Positions 56,033 through 64,000 of a stretch of 64,000 bases of DNA are shown here, in pieces (position 1 is the first letter of the stretch; each line of letters begins with the position of its first letter). The notes beneath the pieces were generated by a model, which was given only the letters and a program-made list of their open reading frames with translations, was not told the DNA's origin and ran no database searches. Both the position numbers and the translations under genes were made by a program. The DNA is from Chrysogorgia sp. JL179-B06 (Eukaryota; Cnidaria; Anthozoa; Scleralcyonacea; Chrysogorgiidae): positions 1,679,501 to 1,743,500 of the forward strand of contig JAYKKM010000011.1 in assembly GCA_035772405.1 (NCBI GenBank), written 5' to 3'.

Positions 56033-56546
56033 ATGGACTTGTTTACCAAACGATTGGCCGGTTTTCAGCTCCCGATAAAATTACGCTATATTCCAAATAT
56101 CTGGAAACCAGACCAGCAGTTGTTTGTTATTCCTCAAACGTGCGAGGCTGTGGGCTACGAAGGTTCAGGTTTGAATGGCTCGTGCGCTTCCCTTGGCTTG
56201 TTTATTCGAAGAAACCATGCCTTTGTTTAATTTTGATGGAGTGAGGGAAGAATGGCAACAAATTGAATATTCAAATTGTTCAAATCTCCCCTTACGTTCT
56301 GGACCACTGCTTGTTCGAAATTTCAAAGTTATGCGGCACTGCGGTAGTATTGCAATGGCGGATTTTATGGCCAAATATATGACAAGGCAAGCGGTTTTCC
56401 TGCAAGAACGAATTAACGAAAACTGCGAGAAGATGAAGTCCATCATTAAGGCCGTGATTTTTCTTTGTCAGAGTAATAAGGAAGGAGAAATGACAATCCA
56501 GACGATGCCATCTTCCAAGTGTTATTTGAATTGGCTATCCAGATGA
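56033..56546 (+). pseudogene. ORF pair downstream of the promoter, weakly hAT-like
   Basis: The first ATG (56033) encodes 65 residues (MDLFTKRLAGFQLPIKLRYI, IPQTCEAVGYEG...) ending at 56230. The overlapping frame 56175-56546 continues with MPLFNFDGVREEWQQIEY, MADFMAKYM, INENCEKMKSIIKAVIFLCQ. The last stretch resembles the helix before the catalytic region of hAT transposases (ENR-KLKSIIKTILFCGRQ type). A single shift between the frames would explain the pair. The rest of the transposase is replaced by a minisatellite. Confidence 0.35.
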
Positions 56547-56549
56547 CCA

Positions 56550-56870
56550 GATGCTCCTACCTGCTATCCAGATGTTGTACTAACATAATTTAGTGCTGAA
56601 CTCATGATTTTACACTATTTAACCTAATTCCTACTTGCTATCCAGATACTGAACTAACATGATTTTCAACTATTTAGCCTTCCTAGTTGCTATCCAGATG
56701 TTGTACTAACATGATTTTCAACTATTTTAACCTTCCTACTTGCTATATCCAGGTGCTGAACTAACATGATTTTCAACTATTTGACCTTCCTACCGCTGAA
56801 CTAACATGATTTTCAACTATTTAATATTCCTACCTGCCATCCAAGGGCTGAACTTAGTGGTGAACTGATG
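56550..56870. repeat. Minisatellite, unit about 50-60 bp, 5-6 copies
   Basis: Units share ctatccagatgttgtactaa then catgattttcaactattt and cttcctac. Some units are shortened by deletion of the first half. It begins at the end of the ORF at 56546. Confidence 0.85.
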
Positions 56871-57175
56871 CAGCCATTAATTTGAAAACACTACATATAT
56901 ACTGTGCTTTAAATGTTTGAAATTATGGTATTATTTGAAATTAAGGTTAATTTTGAAAAACAAGGTCAGGGTTACTAACTATTATTCATTGTATAACACA
57001 TTTTTACCAGTCACCATCCAACAGTAGAAGTAGTACAAAATTACTGTGTTACAAATTGATTTGGGAGAGGGAATGCAATAATTGACAAATTATTCCTATG
57101 GCAGTGTACAATGATGAGGTAGACTATAGTTAGGGTGTTTATGACCTTAATATTTTATATTTAGTATCAAAACTG

Positions 57176-57385
57176 CCCTCAAAATGCAGGAACTAGCATT
57201 TCAGAGCCTTAGAAAATCAAAAAAAATTATATAAACATAAATATCACTCTTCCATAAGTATAAATTATTGTAAAACCCTCCCACAAAATGCAGGAAATGG
57301 CATTTCAGAGACTCTAGATTTCAAAATTTTCCAGGGCGGTATGCCCCCGAACCCTCTTAGAAATCTTGTGCCTTTGGCACTCGAT
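57176..57385 (+). repeat. Two copies of the GGCATTTCAGAG module
   Basis: Copy a: ccctcaaaatgcaggaacta, gcatttcagagcct (57176-57215). Copy b: acaaaatgcaggaaatggca, tttcagagactctagat, ttcaaaattttccaggg, gtatgcccccgaaccc and the hairpin gtgcctttggcac (57288-57385). Copy b lies about 50-145 bp inside the right terminus. Confidence 0.75.
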
Positions 57386-57639
57386 TCTCACGCCTTCAGC
57401 AACCAGTCACAAAAATCCCTAGATCCACCCCTGCTTTCATTACAACTTTACTATGTAATAAAAGTGATAATTCATCAGAACAATCTGATGTATAGATATA
57501 GACTGTATCTCATATAAATTGTCTTTTAGATCAAATTCAATTATATATAAAATTTCAGATGTATCTGAACTGTTTTTTGTATATAGAAATAAAATTATTT
57601 TAGACCAATTATGACCAAACATTTCCTAATAAATTGATT

Positions 57640-57850
57640 TTGTAATTTATAACCAATAAGGATTTTTATTCCTATATAGGAAGCGTATATAGGAAGCGTA
57701 TTTTCCTATAGGAATTCCCATTCAAATTCCTATAGGAACATTTGTTCCTGTAGGAATTGCTATAGGAAGCGTATTTCCCCATAGGAATTCCCATTCAAAA
57801 TTCCTATTGGATCCAATAGGAATTCCTATAGGATCCTATAGGATTTTTTC
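57640..57850. repeat. Palindrome-rich cctatagga satellite-like block
   Basis: Repeated cctataggaa/ttcctatagg motifs, a direct repeat (taggaattcccattcaaa at about 57709 and 57783) and a perfect 22-bp palindrome centred on ggatcc (ttcctattggatccaatagg aa, about 57803-57824). Confidence 0.75.
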
Positions 57851-58069
57851 GTAAGGGCATCTATAGCTGAATTAATATCCCCACCATTCTGATGGTAAAT
57901 AACCAGAAACTCAGTTTGGTCAGCAATGGAAACAAACATTTTAATTTTTCTATATGAACAAGAGAGTAATACAACATATTGGTAAACATTACAAAAAACA
58001 AAAACATAAATTCCATGTTTTCATCAAAATATTGAGTAATTATATGTCCATTGAAAATTTCAAGACATT

Positions 58070-58215
58070 AAACAATTATTGGATGAGGTTTTTGTGATAT
58101 CTGGAATAATCAAGGTCGAGGTTAGTGTTATCAGCCTTCACAGCTGAAGGCTGATAACAATGACCGAAACCTTAATTATCCAGATATCACAAAAACCGAA
58201 TCCAATGATTGTTTT
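58070..58215. mobile_element. Near-perfect 145-bp palindrome (hairpin MITE)
   Basis: Arms of about 71 bp: gttatcagccttca (58127-58140) faces tgaaggctgataac (58145-58158) across a 4-base loop. Pairing continues outward through ggtc/gacc, ataatcaagg/ccttaatta, gatatctgga/ccagatatc and ggtttttgtg/cacaaaaacc to caatta.ttgga/tccaa.tgattg. No TSD assigned. Confidence 0.85.
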
Positions 58216-58327
58216 ATTATATATTGTAATTAATTTTTCGATTTCTCTACAGTTGAAGATGAACATTGAGCAATTGTGTTGTTTTTGCTTGTGTGGAATG
58301 CTACTACTGGTTAGGAAATCTCGCATT

Positions 58328-58395
58328 GCGGGCGCAACGTACAGATCAGTGAATAATCTGCAGCAGATTATTCACTAATCTGTAGGTTGTGCTGA
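58328..58395. repeat. Foldback hairpin, about 30-bp stem
   Basis: cagatcagtgaataatctgc pairs with gcagattattcactaatctg almost without loop. The stem extends with gcgcaacgta/taggttgtgc. Confidence 0.8.
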
Positions 58396-58689
58396 TTCCC
58401 ATAATTAACTGTATGCGCTAACCAAAATATGAGAAGACAGGAAGATGTAACTATTCTTTTCTGAGAGTATGAAAGTAGTTATAAAGTAGTTAAGTTTATA
58501 AAGTTTTTTATGATAATGTAAAAAGTCTTAATTTGTAATGGTAAATTTACCCAAATCTACTTTTTCTACATCCTCACTGGTTGATTGTTGAGGTTCCTAC
58601 AGTGTTATTTAATATAACATTAGTTTTATATTAATTAATACATGTAGCTCACTTATCAAGTAAGACCAGGGGTGGCACTAGGAATTCCC

Positions 58690-59040
58690 AGATACAGAGC
58701 TAACGCAGCTAGCACAAACGTTGTGAGAACGTGTTGTGACAACGTAATGCCTATGTTCCCACAACGTTGCAACGCGACATTGTCACGATTTTTTTGTCGA
58801 CTGTCCTATACTTACGACGTTACATATAACGTTTACACAACGTTCATACAACTTTCGATGGAAACCTTCAGTGGAAAAATATGATAAGGGATGCAAATAA
58901 CAATGCTTTCTTACCGATTGTTATCGTTATTGTCGCATTTATTGTATCAAATGTAAAAACGCTGTTTTTATAGATGGTAGGTAATGTGAATATACAACCA
59001 TTGCTACAACGTTGCGGTAACGTCGAGGTTCGCACCTTTG
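58690..59040. repeat. Cluster of acaacgtt/aacgttgt motifs
   Basis: At least eight occurrences of caacgt/acgttg-type palindromic words (for example aaacgttgtgagaacgtg, cacaacgttgcaacg, acacaacgttcatacaac). The region starts at caggggtggcactagg (58671), which resembles a hAT terminus, but I found no partner end. Confidence 0.5.
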
Positions 59041-61256
59041 TATTCTATCTATCCTATCCATCTATTTCGGCGTTTCATTAAAACACATGCCCAAATAATA
59101 ACAGACAAAAACTTTTTGTTCAAAAGTTTATTTTACCAAAACAAGAAACCAAAATTTAAGTGTTGGACCCTATAAGAATATACAAGTTTACTTATAAGAA
59201 GATACACATGAAATAGTGAGTTTGTTAGTTTTTCAAATTAGTATAAATTATCACCTAAGAGAAATTACAAGCTCATAATATAATTGTTGAATAGCAATTA
59301 CGGTCAGAAGAACGATTGCTATTTCAGGCCTTTCGAAAACTCAACACTGTTTTTTCTCTCGATTTTAACGAGAAATGTTACTATTGTTACCTATCAAAAA
59401 TACTAAACACACAAAACTTCGAAATGTATAAAACTACTTATTCGGAATTAACTGTTAATTTAAGACCACGGAAATATGTTCAAGGGTAAGATAGAGGTTG
59501 AACTAATTTTTTATAATGTCATTCTTGCTGCACTCGTGGTCCATTCCCAGCTTCTTCATATTCTGAAAAAGATATTTGAAAGCTATGAGCTCATATATCA
59601 CTAGTAATACCACGACTTGAGGGAAATTAGCAATTAAATGTCCTTGCAGCTGAGGGAAGTCTTCCTGATACAAAGGGAACATTCCGAGGAATATTTTGAA
59701 GGACGTTTAAACCACGAGGGAGTTCTGCCTAAGATCTATTCTAAGGAAAAGGCACAGAAATAAAAACCCAATTTCTAAAATAAGCCATGGGTTACTTTCG
59801 TACTACATATTGTAAATGTAATAAAGTATGAGAGCGCAAACCTGATTTTGAGCCTCGTTTTCTTCGAGATTTTACAAGATTGCCAAGATTGCGGCCAATC
59901 TCGTTCCCAGAGCCTTTGTTGCTTGTGGTCTGTGCCATAGGGGATATGTTTTACGTTTTGCATAAATTATAAATTATGTGAATATTAATTGCAGTCATGC
60001 GCAAAGCACTTTTTCCGTTCTCTCATGGTTGGTTCAAGTGTTCGAGAAGAGAAGTATTTTGGTGCTGTCTCTACTGGCAAGCTTTAAAATTGGCATAGTA
60101 TATTGTTTTACGATTTAATAAAGATTGGCGAATGTGTTTTCTACCACCCTATATGTGTAGCTTTATTAAGCAGAGCAAGAAAACGCACAGTGTGTAGCGT
60201 TGAACCTTATTATGAACGGCTCAGATTTTGCTGAGGAAATGAGCTTGGAGCCTTGACATCCTTTGCTTTTCACATCTAAAATCGTCTAACTTAAACTGGC
60301 AAATTTTAATACCTTACAGTGTTGGCTATCTTGCTGAAGAATTTTCAGGCTCTGCCATCAGATAGGGAAAAAAACAGAAGGCAAGATGGAAGGTAAACCA
60401 ATGTAGTAATGGAAACCATTACTTTATATTTTGTACCGGGTTATCCCATTTATTATGTGTACCCTCTATCAAGGACACATGTGTTCAGATCGGCAACCCT
60501 TTGGGGATTATGTAGTAAAAATTAGGGTTTTATCCAAGAAGGGGGATTTTTGTAGGAGTGCACAATTTGGTTCACAGATTGAGCGACATAGCGAGTTCAT
60601 GAGGACGAGTAAATAGAGCCACCTGTAGTATAAAAAACAATGCTTATTATAGGTATTTCGCATATAAACTTTTAGCAGTTGAGAGGTTTAATAACAATAA
60701 TTAGTATGTAGCCAAAACCGAAACATAACTCGTACAAGGAAGATAAAAAGACAGCAAATAAGAAATTTGTCTGAAGTCTGTGGAACTCTGAAGTCTGATC
60801 GTTGTTCCACCAGTTTATACACTGCATTGATCAAAGACGGGAGACAGGATAGAGATGACATGATTAGTAATTACTTTCTACAGGGTTTCAGTGCGTTTCA
60901 CAAATTCTGAAATTGCTGGTTTTCTGGCTTTACAGCATGGCATTTAATACTTTCCATGCGTATGAATTGTCTGAACTCGGAAGTCCCTCGTCGGTTCTCG
61001 TGCTCCGCCAATGCTGACATTCTTACCCTCACAACACTGCGACGAACCTAATTAATGTCCATCCAACAATGACTGTACATTTTGGCTCCTGTTTGACCTC
61101 AGAACAAAAACGTAGCATTGAACTGTAGTATGTTCCATTTAAAAAGCGTAATGATGTCATCTGTATAAACACAGTTCGAACAAGGAAATTCAGAGGGGCA
61201 CACATTTGTATGGAACAAGCTTTATAATTATGAAAACTTTAAAATGTACACTGCAA
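59041..61256. other. Mostly unannotated; one candidate terminal exon
   Basis: No transposon ends or recognised domains. The motif gccaatctcgttcccagagcc recurs at about 59886. Short frames (for example 60431-60616) have no motif. See the separate entry for 59519-59562. Confidence 0.35.
59519..59562 (-). CDS. Candidate terminal coding exon
   Basis: The minus strand has a strong acceptor (aatatctttttcag). The exon then reads in one phase YEEAGNGPRVQQE-stop, a plausible protein C-terminus. There is no partner exon in phase that I can defend; a basic segment SRRKRGSKS at about 59880-59840 is a weak candidate. Could be chance. Confidence 0.2.
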
Positions 61257-62345
61257 AAAAATGTGAGTAAAATAATGCACCCACAGTGACTCAAATTATT
61301 GAGTAAAACAAAATGCACCCACAGTGACTCAAAATCTTGAGTAAAATCAATACTTACTCAACATCTGAGTAAAACAAAATGCATCCACAGTGACTCAAAA
61401 TCTTGAGTAAAATCAATACTTACTCAACATCTGAGTAAACATTACTCAAAATTTGAGTAAAACAGAGTCTTAGCTAGAAGGCCGTGTTTTCAGGGCCAAA
61501 AATGAAAAAACACGGCAAAATAGATCGACCACGGCTTGTTTTTGTCGGTCACTCAGTTTATTAAAAAGAATGTTCGTACTTACTAACACAGGTCACAGAA
61601 TTTACTCCAATTTATGTCAGCGACTGAAATTCAGGTTACAATTTATGTCGTGAATAATATGAATACTTGTTGAATGTTGACGTTTTTACATTTAAATTTC
61701 GTAAACTGATCCTTAAATGTGCGCCAGCGATCGTAAATGTGAGTCCGCGCACATACCGTCCGCCACTTTAGTTGCAACTTCATGTAACCCTGTGTGTTCA
61801 TTCAATGGCTGAAAAGCACGGGAACTCTGACAAGGCTTGCGGACAACATTGGATGAGCTTGTGAGTGTCCTATTCAAAGTCATCAGGAGAGTCCCTTGAT
61901 TTAGATAGTGCTCTAGCTATATTTAAGGAACTGCCACACAGATGGTACTAGATTAGCGTAACTTCTAGCTAGGCAAAGGTTTAACTGTATTTTTAAAATT
62001 TGAATAAAAGTTATATTTTACATGTTGGTTGTTGGTTAATAAAATATTGTAGTGCACCATTTTAAAGGTCTTTTACAAGACAAAATTTCCCCCAAAAATG
62101 TGTTCTCAGAACGCTGTAAATGCCATTTCAGAGACCCAAAATTATCCAGGGGGACAAATCTCGTGCCTTCGGCACTCGAAACGTACACTCCCTAATTAGT
62201 AAAAACGCGGTCACATTGAAAAATCCTAGCTAAGACCCTGGAGTAAAATGAAATGCATACATGAGTGATTGAAAATCCTGAGCAAAAAAACATTTACTCC
62301 AATCCTGAGTAATAATTACTCAAAATTTGAGTAAAATCTGCTCAA
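61257..62345. repeat. gagtaaaa-type minisatellite, split by an insertion
   Basis: About three units of roughly 70-75 bp (cacccacagtgactcaaaat, cttgagtaaaatcaatactt, actcaacatctgagtaaa) at 61257-61462 and a further diverged stretch at 62241-62345. The gap is filled by the hAT-type element 61463-62240. Confidence 0.8.
61463..62240. mobile_element. Non-autonomous hAT element with exact 8-bp duplication
   Basis: Left end cagagtcttagctag (61463) and right end ctagctaagaccctg (to 62240). gagtaaaa lies immediately outside on both sides (61455-61462, 62241-62248). Near the right end it carries the GGCATTTCAGAG module with the hairpin gtgccttcggcac (62095-62182). No transposase. Confidence 0.88.
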
Positions 62346-62651
62346 ACAAAGTCGTCCATATAATCCTATATAAATAAATGATCAACAGCATTTCACTTTT
62401 AACAAAATATATATTCTTAAAAAGAAATTAACAACAATTTAGGAAAATTGGAAATATCATTAAAGCCAAACAGATGATGAGGATATATTGTAAGAGTTAA
62501 TTACTGGAGCATTAAGAATAATTGCTCAGAAAAATCACTACAGAGTTAATATTACAACATATACTGTATTTAAGAAAACAACGTTTATGATTGCTCTGTC
62601 ACGCATGCTCATTTCTCGATGGAGCATGGGCGGGAAAACATTTTAATAAGC
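62346..62651. other. No feature recognised
   Basis: AT-rich, no ORF with motifs. It would be the 3' flank of the minus-strand exon that follows. Confidence 0.35.
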
Positions 62652-62922
62652 TTAGTTTAATTCATTCACAAATGTTATGATGGAAGCTGGTAGTTTCTTC
62701 CAATCCTTGATATTTAAAATACACTTCTCCAAATAAATGAAAAAGTTGTTTAAGGAGCATGGGTATTCATACATAAATACATAATAGGTGGACAAAAGTC
62801 CCAGACACCCATTGATAGTACCACCTCTGATGTGAACAGCACCTGTTGATTTGCCACAATCAATATTTCTTTGGGGAGAGACTGTCCAAGCATGTAAGTT
62901 CATCATCCTCACTTCCACTTTC
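62652..62922 (-). pseudogene. Possible terminal exon of an unrecognised protein
   Basis: Acceptor tatacttcttgtcactgcag, then an acidic start ESGSEDDELTCLDSLSPKKY in one frame that ends in TGA. Another frame carries GTINGCLGLLSTYYVFMYEY and NNFFIYLEKCILNIKDW, ending FVNELN-stop. The pattern LL-YVF-YP-N-F-E near a C-terminus is familiar from uncharacterised invertebrate and fish proteins. One frameshift is needed to join the two parts. Confidence 0.35.
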
Positions 62923-63317
62923 CTGCAGTGACAAGAAGTATAATAGCCTGCGTGCATCAGAAAAATAAAGTACATGCAACATGTACGATTAAATGGCCAA
63001 ACCATCAATATTTGGTAAAAAAGTACTGATTCTTTGAGCAAAAGCCCTTTATTAAAGCAAATGACAGTTTAATTACTCTAAACAAGAGCTTTTACTTGAA
63101 ACACCTGTATTTTTATACAATGCAGTGAGTCATAATTATGAACTTCTTGCCACAACTTTTGAGTAATAATCTATTCTGGTGACACTTTAGCATGGGATCC
63201 CAAACTACTGCTACTGTGATTTTCAATTGAGTTTGGAATGCCTATATTGTTTTGTCATGAAGTTTCATCAGTTATACAAGCAGTTGTGACAATGCGAAGA
63301 GAACACAAACACCTCTC
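62923..63317. other. No gene recognised
   Basis: Between the candidate exon and the polymerase fragment. The reading expected to continue from the polymerase does not go on here, so the fragment is cut near 63318. Confidence 0.35.
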
Positions 63318-63851
63318 TTAACCAAGTTTGGAAACTCTCAACAACAAACGTTTCACTATTAAAATAGGCGGTCTTGTGCGTAGTCAAATCACGTTCCAAC
63401 GCTTTTTTAAAAGTGATTTTAACTGTTTCTACCACTTCCATTTTATGGTTGTACCTAGTTCACGTTTTAAAAGGTCAATGACAGCGCTCCTTGTCACATT
63501 TAGTTGGTTAATGTCATGCATATCAGTTACCTTAATTTTATAGGGCTTTGTGTGCCCCTTTAACGCTCGATCTAGTAATCTAACTGACGGACCATGATCA
63601 TCGTCGTTTGTAGCTACACGTTCGTTGTCACGTTGATTGTCATGTGTTTCTTGACTACTAATTACACCGATTCTAACAAGGCGTCTATACGCCCGCCCGC
63701 CAATCGTAAATCGTCTTCTTGTTAGTGGGTTTTCGATGGTTGTGTTCATGTCTTGACCACTAATTACACCGGTTCTAACGAGGCGTTTATACACCCGCCA
63801 GACAATTTCGATTAGTCGTCTTGTCAGGGGATTTACAATGGTTGTGTTCAT
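63318..63851 (-). pseudogene. Protein-primed DNA polymerase B N-terminus (Polinton/adintovirus type), truncated
   Basis: From 63851 (MNTTIVNPLTRR) there are two 35-residue repeats with NPLTRR...YRRLVR-GVIS, like the short NPxTGRxI-type repeats of Polintons and large DNA viruses. An acidic linker (NDDDHGPS) leads to RALKGHTKPYKIKV and INQLNVTRSAVIDLL. A frameshift near 63430 is followed by VKITFKKALE and TAYFNSE. This order (ALKG, QL-TR, VTFKK, TAYFNS) is what I know from the start of the long pPolB ORF. Exonuclease and polymerase motifs are absent, since the sequence changes near 63318. Repeat units are also near-identical in DNA (105-bp period). Other genes of the element may lie beyond the window. 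Confidence 0.55.
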
Positions 63852-64000
63852 TGCTTATACTTATGGTACTTTAGACCAAATCTCATACACCACTCGCAGT
63901 AATACCTGTCGTGTGTGTCACACCATCTCAATTTTGGGTACACTACACCAAACAAGTTAGTCAAATTTCTGCTTCGTTTTACCCTCTTAAGGTCAGCAAC

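Larger units (their letters stand above)
55592..57433. mobile_element. hAT-type element with 5-bp duplication and promoter-driven ORFs
   Basis: The left end caggggtggatccag (55592) and right end ctagatccacccctg (to 57433) are inverted repeats. ctttc flanks both sides (55587-55591 and 57434-57438), a 5-bp target duplication as in the element at 1532-4108. Inside: CCAAT-bearing tandem repeats, a TATA box, two overlapping ORFs, a minisatellite and two copies of the GGCATTTCAGAG module near the right end. Confidence 0.78.

Noticed and set aside
58671..58690. Start of a further hAT element (caggggtggcactagg)
   Set aside because: No matching inverted terminus or target duplication was found downstream.

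Overview
This window is metazoan nuclear DNA. It is AT-rich, it has GT-AG introns that keep phase across exons, and it is packed with decayed transposable elements of many classes. No bacterial operon, rRNA or intact tRNA gene was seen. The mix (hAT, PIF/Harbinger, EnSpm/CACTA, MULE-like, Ty1/copia, BEL/Pao, Penelope-like, CR1/L2-like LINEs with 2A-type motifs, a Polinton/adintovirus-type polymerase fragment, abundant foldback elements) suits a marine invertebrate. A cnidarian is my best guess, with low confidence.

Layout: 1-5820 has a hAT right end, a LINE tail and a complete but dead hAT element (1532-4108) with a 5-bp target duplication. 5821-9458 has a truncated Harbinger element, a foldback insertion with its empty site beside it, a TTAA-flanked MITE and a GIY-YIG (Penelope-like) fragment. 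9459-10540 is a composite: a 72-bp coding repeat, a 2A-like ribosome-skipping motif, an OTU-type cysteine protease domain and a 21-bp minisatellite that contains the stop codon. 10743-19768 has a Penelope-like RT fragment, a young copia element (LTRs about 98% identical) and a BEL/Pao pol gene with its 3' LTR.

19769-31475 is poorer in genes: a nested tRNA-like SINE cluster, a broken three-exon SAM-domain gene on the minus strand (23688-26119), the 5' half of a LINE with 2A-like motif and endonuclease, isolated candidate exons and a LINE RT. 31500-43053 has an EnSpm N-terminal fragment followed by a 5.06-kb, nearly identical tandem duplication. Each unit carries a broken PIN/FEN-like nuclease-family gene and a two-exon MULE-like gene. 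43054-49305 has a large inverted repeat, a two-gene Harbinger element (transposase plus intron-containing Myb/SANT protein), an inverted repeat carrying a KERPG motif and a three-exon THAP zinc-finger pseudogene with a promoter-like upstream region.

49530-64000 has a LINE RT fragment, an EnSpm tnp2 transposase, three hAT-type elements with recognisable ends (two with 5- or 8-bp duplications, one nearly exact), palindromic repeats, a minisatellite split by a hAT insertion and, at the right edge, the N-terminal part of a protein-primed DNA polymerase B of Polinton/adintovirus type. Almost every coding region carries frameshifts or stops. The OTU/2A ORF is the longest uninterrupted ORF with recognised catalytic residues that is not obviously a broken transposase. 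All family assignments come from reading motifs; no database search was run.
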